Part shown: positions 14,036 through 21,716 of the stretch, piece after piece
How the letters are laid out: each line of letters starts with the position of its first letter
Position numbering within the stretch: the first letter of the stretch is position 1
DNA from: Myxococcales bacterium
GTDB lineage: Bacteria; Myxococcota; Myxococcia; Myxococcales; Myxococcaceae
Direction of reading: 5' to 3'
NCBI GenBank assembly: GCA_003153055.1
Contig: PMBV01000441.1
Coordinates: 1 to 21,741, forward strand
Length of the DNA: 21,741 bases
Notes under the pieces: generated by a model
Told to the model about the DNA's origin: nothing
Seen by the model: only the letters and a program-made list of their open reading frames with translations
The model's database searches: none
Made by a program: the position numbers and the translations under genes

Positions 14036-14788
14036 ATGGCTAGACCGCGCTCCCAGTCGTCCCACCATGTGGAGCCATCAGTCATGACGCGCAATTCAGG
14101 TCTTTCGCTGGGTATTTCGTCGTTCGCGGCAAGCGCCGCTGTTCTGTTGTTCTCGGCTTGCCCTCCGACGTACCCGAAGTGCGACAGCGATGAGAACTGC
14201 AAGGAGAAGGGCGAAGTCTGCGTCCAGGGGATGTGCCAGGAGTGCGCCACCGACGCCAACTGCAAGGCTGGCTACGTGTGCGACGCCAACAAGTGCGTCC
14301 CCAAGCCTGAGTGTGTCGACGACTCCAAGTGCGGCACTGGCAAGAAGTGCTCGAGCGGCAAGTGCATCGCCGACGCGAGCGTCGAGTGCAGCGGCGACAC
14401 CGACTGCCCGTCGGGCCAGGGCTGCAAGGCCGGCAAGTGCATCGCGGCCGAGGGGCCGGTTTGCACCTACGATCCCGTGCGCTTCGACTTCAACGAGTAT
14501 TCGCTGACCTCCACGGTCCAGTCGGTGCTCGCCAAGTACGCTGACTGCATGAAGAAGGGCGGTTCGCGGTTCACCCTCGAGGGCTTCGCCGACGAGCGCG
14601 GCACCGAAGAGTACAACATGGTCCTCTCGCAGAAGCGGGCGGCCTCGGTGCGCAAGTACCTGGTCGACCTCGGCGTCGGTGGTGGTTCGCTCGACACCGT
14701 GGGCTTTGGTGAGAACAAGCCGGCCATGCAGGGCAGCACCGAAGAGGCCTGGGCGGCGAACCGCCGGGTCGAGTTCAAGAAGCGCTGA
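14036..14788 (+). CDS. OmpA/Pal-type peptidoglycan-associated lipoprotein with cysteine-rich repeats
   Basis: The protein has a signal peptide with lipobox LLFSAC, then four cysteine repeats of the form CxxDxxCxxGxxCxxGxC (CDSDENC..., CATDANC..., CVDDSKC..., CSGDTDC...). It ends in an OmpA-C/Pal domain with VRFDFNEYSL, LEGFADERGTEEYNMVLSQ and NRRVEF. Pal-type domains bind peptidoglycan and tie the outer membrane to the wall. The cysteine repeats resemble Dickkopf/EGF-like modules common in myxobacterial surface proteins and are probably disulfide-bonded. Two starts compete. ATG 14036 has GGGAGG 7 nt upstream but implies a 41-residue signal region. ATG 14084 has GGAG 9 nt upstream and gives a normal 25-residue signal peptide. 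It converges on recQ. Confidence 0.88.
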   Translation: MARPRSQSSHHVEPSVMTRNSGLSLGISSFAASAAVLLFSACPPTYPKCDSDENCKEKGEVCVQGMCQECATDANCKAGYVCDANKCVPKPECVDDSKCGTGKKCSSGKCIADASVECSGDTDCPSGQGCKAGKCIAAEGPVCTYDPVRFDFNEYSLTSTVQSVLAKYADCMKKGGSRFTLEGFADERGTEEYNMVLSQKRAASVRKYLVDLGVGGGSLDTVGFGENKPAMQGSTEEAWAANRRVEFKKR

Positions 14789-14796
14789 CGTCGCCC

Positions 14797-16827
14797 TCAT
14801 GAGGTGCGCCGCCGCCCGGCGTGGGCAGCCACCTCTTGCGGCTCGTCTCCCGCGGCCCTCGCGGTCAGGCACATCTGCCTGACGTGGGGGCCGAAGCGTT
14901 CCCACCGGGCCTCGCTGGTTCCCTTGACCGAGAGGAACTGCTCTCGCGTGATGGGGAGCACCGCCGCCAGCCCGTAGAGCGTGGCGTCGTTGAAGATGAG
15001 GTACGGGGGCATGCCGAGATCGTGTGCGAGCTCGCGCCGCCAGCGCTTGAGCTGTTCAGCCGCCAGCGACGAGAATCGGGGAGGGGCGTGCGCCGGGGTT
15101 TCGGTGCCAGGGGCCTTTCCCTTGGGCAAGTTGAGGCGGGCTCCGACGCACACGTCACACGTGCCGCACGACTGCTCCCGGTCGACCCACTCGCCGAAGT
15201 AGCGGAGGAGGAACGCCCGGCGGCAGCGCTTGGAGTACGCGTAGTCGGTCATTCGCTTGAGCAGGAGGAGTTGGTCCCGCTCCTGCTCGCGCACCTGCTC
15301 GAGGTCGACGCCGAGCGAGCCCCACGGCTCGTGCGCCAGCACCATGATGCTGCGGCCGGCGAAGGGGCGCTGCAGGCTGACGGCGCTGGCCTTGTCGAGG
15401 AGCGTCAGGGCCCTGCGGGTCGCCTCGTCGTCGAGGTTCGCTCGCCGGGCGAGGGCGGGCAGCTCGATGGACGCGCGCTCGCCGGGTCGACCCGAGGCGG
15501 TCAGGGCCTCGAGCACCGCGCGGGCCTGAGGGCTCTTTGGTTTCACGGTGGCGGCGGCGGGGAGCAACGTGATGCCCCAGCGGCCTTCGCCCCTCGCTGC
15601 GCGGGCGATGACCCCGGATCGCTCGAGGATTTTGAGTGCTGCCGAGACCTCGAACTCGGTGGATCCGACTTGGGCAGCGAGGAGGTGAACCCCTCCGTCG
15701 AACTGGTCGAGCTCCCGTAACACCCTCCAGAGGTCGACGAGCAGGGTCTCTGGAGGGTGGCTCGAGCGGATCAGCCGCTCCTGAGTGAAGACGTCGGCGT
15801 GGTTGAACAGCAGCACGGCCCGACTGTCGTGGCCGTCGCGGCCGGCCCGGCCGATCTCCTGGTAGTAGGCCTCGACCGCGCGGGGAATCGCCGCGTGAGC
15901 GACGAAGCGAATGTCGGGCTTGTCGATGCCCATGCCGAAGGCGTTGGTGGCCACCGCGATGCAGCGAGGCGCCGACATGAACTGCTCGTGGGCCCTCCGC
16001 CTGGCCTCGTCGGGGAGCCCCGCGTGGTAGAGCACCGAGGCGCGGCCCAAGGCCTCGAGGTGCTGGTGCAGGTGCTCGGCCTGCTTGCGGGTCGCGCAGT
16101 AGACGAGCCCACTGCCCTCGTCGCTGAGCGCCTCGACGGCGTCTCGCTTTTCCCCGTCGCCAGTGACGTGCACTACCTCGAGGAACAGGTTGGGCCGGTC
16201 GAAGCCCGCCACGTAGATCCGGGGATCCTTGAGCAGGAGAATGCGGGCGATGTCGTCGCGCACCTCGGGGGTGGCGGTGGCGGTGAGGGCCACCGTGCGC
16301 GGCGGCCTGAGGCGTTTTCTCACCTGGCCGAGCAGGGCGTAGTCGGGCCGAAAGTCATGGCCCCACTGGGAAATGCAGTGGGCTTCGTCGATGGCCAGAA
16401 GCGCCACGCCCGTTTCGAGGAGCGCCTGGGTGAAGCTGTCGTTCTTGAACCGCTCGGGGGCGACGTAGACGAGGCGGTAGGCGCCCGCCCGCAGCGCTCG
16501 CTGGCGCTGGGCCCGCTCCACGTCGGTCAGGCTGGAGTTGATGAAGGTCGCCGCGATGCCTCGGGCCTCGAGCTGATCGACCTGGTCTTGCATCAGCGCG
16601 ATGAGTGGTGAGACCACCACCGTCACGCCGGGAAGCACCATGGCAGGGAGCTGGTAGCACAAGGACTTGCCCGCGCCGGTGGGCATCACCACCACCGTGT
16701 TCCGCCCCGAGAGTACCGAGGTGATGACCTCTTCTTGGCCCGGCCGGAAGTCGTCGAGGCCGAAGTGGGCCTTGAGCTCGCCTCGCAACCCCTCGGGGCT
16801 CGGGTCCTCGCTGCGCACGGGTCGCAT
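14797..16827 (-). CDS. recQ: ATP-dependent DNA helicase RecQ
   Basis: The 676-residue protein has the full RecQ layout: FRPGQEEVI (motif 0), Walker A MPTGAGKS (48-55), DEAH box (147-150) followed by the RecQ-specific CISQWGHDFRPDY loop, TATATP, helicase C with MGIDKPDIRFV and QEIGRAGRDG, and a zinc site (RCRRAFLLRYFGEW...CGTCDVC). A winged-helix/RQC-like region and a C-terminal HRDC domain (LPITREQFLSVKGTSEARW) complete it. RecQ unwinds 3'-5' in recombination and fork repair. Compared with the E. coli protein (about 610 residues) it is somewhat longer, mainly between the helicase core and the zinc site. The ATG at 16827 has GGAGGG 9 nt upstream. It follows the RadC-like gene by 22 bp and is probably cotranscribed. 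Confidence 0.95.
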   Translation of the reverse strand: MRPVRSEDPSPEGLRGELKAHFGLDDFRPGQEEVITSVLSGRNTVVVMPTGAGKSLCYQLPAMVLPGVTVVVSPLIALMQDQVDQLEARGIAATFINSSLTDVERAQRQRALRAGAYRLVYVAPERFKNDSFTQALLETGVALLAIDEAHCISQWGHDFRPDYALLGQVRKRLRPPRTVALTATATPEVRDDIARILLLKDPRIYVAGFDRPNLFLEVVHVTGDGEKRDAVEALSDEGSGLVYCATRKQAEHLHQHLEALGRASVLYHAGLPDEARRRAHEQFMSAPRCIAVATNAFGMGIDKPDIRFVAHAAIPRAVEAYYQEIGRAGRDGHDSRAVLLFNHADVFTQERLIRSSHPPETLLVDLWRVLRELDQFDGGVHLLAAQVGSTEFEVSAALKILERSGVIARAARGEGRWGITLLPAAATVKPKSPQARAVLEALTASGRPGERASIELPALARRANLDDEATRRALTLLDKASAVSLQRPFAGRSIMVLAHEPWGSLGVDLEQVREQERDQLLLLKRMTDYAYSKRCRRAFLLRYFGEWVDREQSCGTCDVCVGARLNLPKGKAPGTETPAHAPPRFSSLAAEQLKRWRRELAHDLGMPPYLIFNDATLYGLAAVLPITREQFLSVKGTSEARWERFGPHVRQMCLTARAAGDEPQEVAAHAGRRRTS

Positions 16828-16849
16828 GATGTGTGTCCCTCCGCGGGGG

Positions 16850-17575
16850 TCAACCCCACTTGGTCTGCACTCTCGGAAGGATGGTGCGCTCTTCACCCAA
16901 GAGGCCACGGGCCAGCATCGACACGTAGCCGGTGGCCGAGAGCACGAGGTGATCGACGAGGCGAATGCACAACAGCCGCGCGCCCTCTCGGAGCTGACGG
17001 GTCAGCGCCACGTCTTGCACCGAAGGCTCGGGGTCGCCTGAGGGGTGGTTGTGCAGCAGCACCAGCGCGCTCGCCCTGCAGGCCACCGCCGGAGCCAGCG
17101 CCTCGCGTGGGTCGACGTGGCATTGATCGACGCTCCCCACCGCGACCTGAACGTGCCGCATCAAGACGTTGCGTGGGTTGAGGCACAGCACGTGGAAGGC
17201 TTCGCGCTGCCCGTCGACGAGCTCGTGGCGGGCCCACTCCCAGATGGCCTGTGGCGTGCCGAGGCGCGGGCGGAGGTCCGCGCTCCCCTTGGCCAGGCGC
17301 CGGCCGAGCTCGGAGGCCGCGAGCAACCGTGACACGGCTCGCGGCGAGACTCGAGAGACCTCGAGCAGCGCCTCGGCCGGCTGCTGAGCCAGCGCCATGA
17401 GCCCGCCATCGAGGAGCCTCGCGATGGACTCGGCATGGCAGAGCCCCGTGACGAGCGCGAGCAGCTCGCCGTCGGACAGCACCTCGGGCCCCAGCCGCCA
17501 CAGCCGTCGCTTCGCCTCGTCTCCCAGCCTTCGCGCCCGTCGCTGTGGTCGCGCTTCTCGTGTCTCCGGCTCCAC
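16850..17575 (-). CDS. radC: RadC-family JAB/MPN-domain protein (UPF0758)
   Basis: The 241-residue protein matches RadC in length. It has an N-terminal helix-hairpin-helix region (LGPEVLSDGELLALVTG) and a C-terminal JAB domain with HNHPSGDPEPSVQD, giving the JAMM metal ligands His175, His177 and Asp188. The family was named for a supposed DNA-repair role, now considered doubtful; biochemical function is unknown. The frame is open far upstream, but GTG 17575 is chosen because AAGGAGG lies 5 nt before it and the protein then begins as other RadC proteins do. A sigma-54-type promoter lies 50 bp upstream. It precedes recQ in a likely two-gene unit. Confidence 0.9.
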   Translation of the reverse strand: MEPETREARPQRRARRLGDEAKRRLWRLGPEVLSDGELLALVTGLCHAESIARLLDGGLMALAQQPAEALLEVSRVSPRAVSRLLAASELGRRLAKGSADLRPRLGTPQAIWEWARHELVDGQREAFHVLCLNPRNVLMRHVQVAVGSVDQCHVDPREALAPAVACRASALVLLHNHPSGDPEPSVQDVALTRQLREGARLLCIRLVDHLVLSATGYVSMLARGLLGEERTILPRVQTKWG

Positions 17576-17624
17576 CCCGTCCTCCTTCTCCTCGACCTTC
17601 AAGGAGCTACCCTCGCGCACCAGC

Positions 17625-17640
17625 AGCAACCTTCGTGCCG
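17625..17640 (-). promoter_or_regulatory. Sigma-54 (RpoN) type -24/-12 promoter for radC-recQ
   Basis: Read on the minus strand, CGGCACG-AAGG-TTGCT matches the sigma-54 consensus at 11 of 12 positions with GG-N10-GC (GG 17639-17638, GC 17627-17626). The predicted start near 17614 gives a 39-nt leader containing the GGAGG of the RadC-like gene. The element shares GGCACG-NNGG-TTGCT with the one before the carbamate kinase-like gene. Confidence 0.6.
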
Positions 17641-17755
17641 GTTGGCCTCCCAGTGGGCAACGAGGCCCTGCCGTCCACGGTGGTGGAGGGTCGTGCCGTT
17701 GGTGGGACGCTCGCATCGCGGATGCTGATCGCCTTGGGGCCCACGAACAACAGAA

Positions 17756-17783
17756 TTGATGCTCCCGGCAAGCGCGGTACAGT
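17756..17783 (+). promoter_or_regulatory. Candidate sigma-70-type promoter for the secreted barrel-like protein
   Basis: TTGATG (17756-17761) and TACAGT (17778-17783) are separated by 16 bp and each match 4 of 6 consensus bases. Transcription would begin near 17790, leaving about 20 nt of leader that includes AAGGAGA before the ATG at 17810. Confidence 0.4.
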
Positions 17784-17809
17784 CGCCCGGATCCCTTCAA
17801 GGAGAGCTC

Positions 17810-18388
17810 ATGCGTCGAGTGTCGCAGTTGGTCGCGTTGTCGCTCGTACTGTCGGCGTTGCCCGCCATGGCCCAAGACGAGGGCGGAGAAGAGGGCGGCG
17901 GCCGCCGTTCGGCCTTCAAGTCGCCTGGCGGGCTGTTGGATCGCTCCGAGCACACGCGGCCCATGGAGATCGCGTTCTTTCTGAACATCCCGTACGGCTA
18001 CGGCTGGGGGTACTACGGCGGCTTTCCCTTCGGCGTGGGCGCCAGGTTCTACTACCCGCTGGTCGCCGATGGCTTCATCAGCGCCATCAATGATGAGTTC
18101 GGCCTCGAAGGGGGGGCCGACTTCACGTTCCGGTTTGGCTACTACGGATTCTACCCACTCTTGGACATTCCAGTGGCCGCCGTGTGGCGCTTCCACCTGA
18201 CGGACAAGTGGACGGTGTACCCCAAGGTCGGCATTGGAATTGGGATCGGCTACAACTACTACAACTCGCCGGTCTATTTCGTCTTCGAGGGTCTCGCGGG
18301 AGCCATCTACAAGATCAACGAAACCATGAGCCTTCGGCTCGAGCTCGGCTACCCAGGGGTAAGGGCCGGCCTCGCCATCGCGCTGTAG
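17810..18388 (+). CDS. Secreted aromatic-rich protein, putative outer-membrane beta-barrel
   Basis: The 192-residue protein has a clear Sec signal peptide (MRRVSQLVALSLVLSALPAMA, cleaved before Gln), then an acidic/Gly-rich stretch (DEGGEEGGG). A body with alternating hydrophobic and aromatic residues follows (YGYGWGYYGGFPFGVGARFYY, FRFGYYGFYPLL, IGIGIGYNYYNSPVYF), ending in LELGYPGVRAGLAIAL. The alternation and Tyr/Phe/Gly content suggest a small outer-membrane beta-barrel of eight or so strands, but I do not recognise a named family. The ATG at 17810 has AAGGAGA (17799-17805) upstream. It is divergent from the radC-recQ unit and 48 bp before rapA. Confidence 0.82.
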   Translation: MRRVSQLVALSLVLSALPAMAQDEGGEEGGGRRSAFKSPGGLLDRSEHTRPMEIAFFLNIPYGYGWGYYGGFPFGVGARFYYPLVADGFISAINDEFGLEGGADFTFRFGYYGFYPLLDIPVAAVWRFHLTDKWTVYPKVGIGIGIGYNYYNSPVYFVFEGLAGAIYKINETMSLRLELGYPGVRAGLAIAL

Positions 18389-18410
18389 TTTCGAGTGTTT
18401 TCAGGGGCGC

Positions 18411-18429
18411 TTGACGCTATAGGCGTCGA
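18411..18429. promoter_or_regulatory. Palindrome around a TATAG core just before rapA
   Basis: GACGC (18413-18417) and GCGTC (18423-18427) flank TATAG, and the outer T/A pair extends the symmetry. TATAGG (18418-18423) could act as a -10 element, placing the transcript start within a few bases of the ATG at 18437. No Shine-Dalgarno is seen there. A repressor bound to the palindrome would block such a promoter. Confidence 0.35.
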
Positions 18430-18436
18430 CCGCCCC

Positions 18437-21400
18437 ATGAGCACGCTCGTCGTCGGAATGAAGGTCAGCTACCTGCCCCAGCCAGAATGGGGCACGGGCC
18501 ACCTCTTGGCCCTGGAAGAGGGCGGTGCGCGCGCCACGGTGAGCTTTCCCGCGCGCGACGCCGACGGGCCCATCTTGGTCTCGGCTCGAGGAGGCGCGCT
18601 GGTGCACGCCACGCTCCCGGCCGGCACGACGGTGCGCACGAACAAGGGCAAGGTGGGTCGGGTGCTGGGCGAGGAAGAGGGTGGCCGCGGCCTCAAGCGC
18701 TATGTGGTGGCCCTCGACGAGGGGGGAGAGACCGAGCTCCCCGAGAGCGATCTGAGGGCGCTGCCTCCCAAGCCCGACCTGCTGGCGATGCTGAAAGAAG
18801 GGCGAGCTGCCGATGCCAAGGGCTTCTTGCTCCGCCGCAACGCGCTGGTGCTCGACGACGAGCGACGCAATGACGCGCTGGGGGCGCTGCTCGCCTCGCG
18901 GGTGATGGTGAAGCCCCACCAGGTTGGCGTGGTGCAGCGGGTGCTTTCGAGCCGACGGCCCCGTTTTGTGCTGGCCGACGAGGTCGGTCTGGGGAAGACC
19001 ATCGAAGCGGGCATGGTGCTCTCGGCCCTGCGGCTCTCGGGCTTGGCGCGGAGAGTGCTCGTGGTGGCCCCCAGCCACCTGACGGTGCAGTGGCTGGTCG
19101 AGCTGTTCCACAAGTTCAACCAGCTCTTCACCCTGATGGACTCGGAGCGCTACGAGCAGTCGCTCGATGAGATGCCCACCGTCTCGCCATGGGCCCGCTT
19201 CGATCACGTCATCACCAGCCTCGAGTTGCTCCAGCGCTCGCCGCAGCACCGGAACGAGGCCGGCGACAAGAAGGCCCACTGGGATCTCGTCATCATCGAC
19301 GAGGCCCATCATCTCAAAGGCGAGAAGGCCTACGACGCGGCCCAGGCGTTGAGCGCCAACACCTGGGGGCTCCTGCTGCTCACCGCCACGCCGATGCAGC
19401 TCGACCCGGGCGAATACCAGGCCCTGTTGTCGCTCATCGACCCGGTCACCGCTCCGACCGCGGAGCAGCTCAAGGCGCGCCTCTCGAGGCAAGAGGAGCT
19501 GTCTCAGGCCGTGCGCGCCCTGCTGAGCGGAGCCGACGCCGGGCCGGCCGTGCGGGCCTTGGCCAAGCGCTTTCCCGACGACGAAGCGCTCCAGGAGATC
19601 GACGACCCCGACGACATGTTGGCCCATCTGGCCGAGACGTACTCCCTGTCTGATCGCCTCATCCGCAACCGGCGGGCGGTGGTGGGAGGCTTCTCCTCCC
19701 GGGTGCTCCATGTGCATCCGGTCGGCCTGTCGGACGACGAGCTCAAGGCGCGTGAGGGAGTGCTGGCTCTCCTGGCGAAGGACGGCTCGGTGCGGGGCGC
19801 GGCGCTGGCGGCCCTGGTGCGGCGCCTCGAGTCGTCGCCCGCGGCGTTCGTCGCGGCGGTGCGAAACAACAAGGCGCTGGCGGGCCTCAAGGTCGCGCTC
19901 CCCGAGAAAGACGCCAAGTTCGCGGTCTTCGTCGGCGTGCTCAAAGAGGTCTGGGCCCGGGAGCCTCGAGCCAAGGTGCTCGTCTTCACCGAGGCGCGCG
20001 ACACCTTGGAGAGCCTGGTGAAGAAGCTCAGGCACGAGCAGGTCGAGGCCCTGTGGTACCACGGTGAGCTCGAGCTCGCCGAGCGTGACCGCCAGGTGGC
20101 CCGGTTTCGCGATCCCGACGGGCCCAAGGTGTTGATCTCGACCGAGGTGGGTGGAGAGGGCCGGAACTTCCAGTTCGCCCATCACCTGGTCAACTACGAT
20201 CTGCCCTGGAGCCCTGCCACCATGGAGCAGCGCATCGGGCGCCTCGACCGCATCGGTCAGACGCACCCGGTCGACGTTCACGTCTTCGACTCGGCCGGCA
20301 CCTTCAGCGCCGATGTGCTGACGGTGCTCCGCGACGCGGTGGGCGTGTTCGGCGAGACGGTCGGTGGCCTCGACGCCGTGCTCGAGGAGGTCGAGCCCCA
20401 CCTGACCGAGCTGGCCTTGGCCAAGCCCGATGAGCGCGCCGAGTACGTCAAGGAGCTCACCAGCCGCGTCTCGGAGGCTCGGGCCCAGGTGAAGCGGGCG
20501 TATGATCCGCTCCTCGACCTGAGGAGCTTCGATCGCGGCGCGGTGCGCGAGCTCATCGCCCGCGCCCACGCCCGCTCGGGCATCGAGGTCGATGAGGAGA
20601 GCTCGGTGGAAGACGGGCTGTGGGCGGTGGCCCGAGACCTCGACGAGCGCCTCGAGGAGTGCATCACCGAGCTGGCCGATCGCATCGGGGTGCGGGTGGA
20701 CACGGACCAGGAGGTCGACGCCTTCCAGGCCGCCTTCCACTTTGGCCACGCGCTGAACGTCGAGGCGCTGCCCGGCTACGACATCACCCACGAGCGAACG
20801 GTGCTGGGCACCTTCTGGCGAGACACCGCCGTCGAGCAGGAGGAGATCGAGTACTTCGCTACCGGCCACCCCCTTGTCGAGGCGCTGTTCGGCTTTCTTC
20901 GCGATGGCCCTTACGGGCGCAACGGCGCGCGTCTCATCGAGGCCAAGCGTCCGCTCAAGGCGCGGGGTCTCGAGGTGTTGTTCCACGTCGTTCCGCCCGA
21001 GCCGTCGGATACCACCCCGGGCTCGCGGGTGCCCAGCCGGCAGTTGTCGCGGTTCCTCGAATCGATGCTGGTGCGCGCCGCGGTCGTGCGGCGGCCCGAC
21101 GGCTCGGCCAAGGCCGACTCGGCGCTCCTCGAGGTGCTCGCGGCCCATGACGGACGGCCGCTCAAGGGGCCGGAGATCGCCTCCGCTTTCCCCGAGCTCC
21201 CCAGCTTCGTCGACGAGGCCGTCTCGGCGGCCACCCGCGCGGCTGAGGCCGAGCTCGACGTGATGCGGAAGGCGGCCATGGCGGCCATCGAAGACGAGCG
21301 CGATCTCTCCATCGTGCGGATTCGGCTGGCGCTGGAGCACCAGGGCGTCGGCGAGCCGCAGATCGAGGAGACCTTGATGGCGGAGATCTCCTTCTACGAC

Positions 21401-21472
21401 GCGCTGCTGGCCGCCGCCGAGGGCACTCGCCTCGCGCTCGATTCGGCGTGCGCGTTCGTCATCAACCGGTGA
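18437..21472 (+). CDS. rapA: RapA-type Swi2/Snf2 ATPase (RNA polymerase-associated)
   Basis: The 1011-residue protein has N-terminal Tudor/KOW-like modules (VSYLPQPEWGTGHLLAL, NKGKVGRVL), then a Swi2/Snf2 motor with Walker A DEVGLGKTIEAG (about 180-191), DEAHH (about 287), LLTATPMQL, and motif VI QRIGRLDRIGQ (598 onward). The C-terminal half keeps RapA-like landmarks (GYDITHERTVLGTFW, EIEYFATGHPLVEALFGFL, GLEVLFHVVP). E. coli RapA (968 residues) binds RNA polymerase and promotes its recycling or rescue. The match in order and length supports orthology over a defence-type SNF2 protein. The ATG at 18437 gives MSTLVVGMKVSYLP; an upstream start at 18395 would add residues unlike RapA. A tandem repeat array follows the gene. 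Confidence 0.9.
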   Translation: MSTLVVGMKVSYLPQPEWGTGHLLALEEGGARATVSFPARDADGPILVSARGGALVHATLPAGTTVRTNKGKVGRVLGEEEGGRGLKRYVVALDEGGETELPESDLRALPPKPDLLAMLKEGRAADAKGFLLRRNALVLDDERRNDALGALLASRVMVKPHQVGVVQRVLSSRRPRFVLADEVGLGKTIEAGMVLSALRLSGLARRVLVVAPSHLTVQWLVELFHKFNQLFTLMDSERYEQSLDEMPTVSPWARFDHVITSLELLQRSPQHRNEAGDKKAHWDLVIIDEAHHLKGEKAYDAAQALSANTWGLLLLTATPMQLDPGEYQALLSLIDPVTAPTAEQLKARLSRQEELSQAVRALLSGADAGPAVRALAKRFPDDEALQEIDDPDDMLAHLAETYSLSDRLIRNRRAVVGGFSSRVLHVHPVGLSDDELKAREGVLALLAKDGSVRGAALAALVRRLESSPAAFVAAVRNNKALAGLKVALPEKDAKFAVFVGVLKEVWAREPRAKVLVFTEARDTLESLVKKLRHEQVEALWYHGELELAERDRQVARFRDPDGPKVLISTEVGGEGRNFQFAHHLVNYDLPWSPATMEQRIGRLDRIGQTHPVDVHVFDSAGTFSADVLTVLRDAVGVFGETVGGLDAVLEEVEPHLTELALAKPDERAEYVKELTSRVSEARAQVKRAYDPLLDLRSFDRGAVRELIARAHARSGIEVDEESSVEDGLWAVARDLDERLEECITELADRIGVRVDTDQEVDAFQAAFHFGHALNVEALPGYDITHERTVLGTFWRDTAVEQEEIEYFATGHPLVEALFGFLRDGPYGRNGARLIEAKRPLKARGLEVLFHVVPPEPSDTTPGSRVPSRQLSRFLESMLVRAAVVRRPDGSAKADSALLEVLAAHDGRPLKGPEIASAFPELPSFVDEAVSAATRAAEAELDVMRKAAMAAIEDERDLSIVRIRLALEHQGVGEPQIEETLMAEISFYDALLAAAEGTRLALDSACAFVINR

Positions 21473-21490
21473 GGCATGCAGCAGAGGACG

Positions 21491-21704
21491 GGTAGCGGAA
21501 CGCGGGGACGGCAAGCGGAACACGGGGACGGCAAGCGGAACGCGGGGACGGCAAGCGGAACACGGGGACGGCAAGCGGAACACGGGGACGGCAAGCGGAA
21601 CACGGGGACGGGGAGCGGAATACGGGGACGGCAAGCGGAATACGGGGACGGGTAGCGGAATACGGGGACGGGTAGCGGAACACGGGGACGGCAAGCGGGG
21701 ACGG
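21491..21704. repeat. Tandem array of a 20-bp unit (ten full copies plus a partial)
   Basis: The unit is GCAAGCGGAACACGGGGACG. Ten full copies run 21491-21690 and a partial copy follows to about 21704; GAGGACG at 21484-21490 looks like the end of a degenerate earlier copy. Variation is confined to positions 2-3 (CA, GT, GG) and 11-12 (CA, CG, TA). There are no spacers, so it is not a CRISPR. It begins 18 bp after the rapA stop. No gene is seen in 21473-21741. Confidence 0.95.
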
Positions 21705-21716
21705 TCCTTCGGGGAC

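Noticed and set aside
17576..18196. Upstream extension of the RadC-like frame
   Set aside because: It would overlap the divergent secreted protein and precede the strong ribosome-binding site at 17581; the extra residues are low complexity.
14797..21472. Defence island (SNF2 helicase, RecQ, RadC)
   Set aside because: The SNF2 protein matches RapA along its length, RecQ and RadC are chromosomal families here, and no nuclease, methylase or mobile element accompanies them.
18401..21694. A 1097-codon open frame antisense to rapA, ending in a repeated Pro/Arg-rich peptide
   Set aside because: It is the antisense shadow of a well-supported RapA gene, kept open by GC-rich codon usage and by a 20-bp repeat with no stop in this frame.
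21491..21704. CRISPR array
   Set aside because: The units are 20 bp, directly adjacent, with no spacers and no cas genes nearby.
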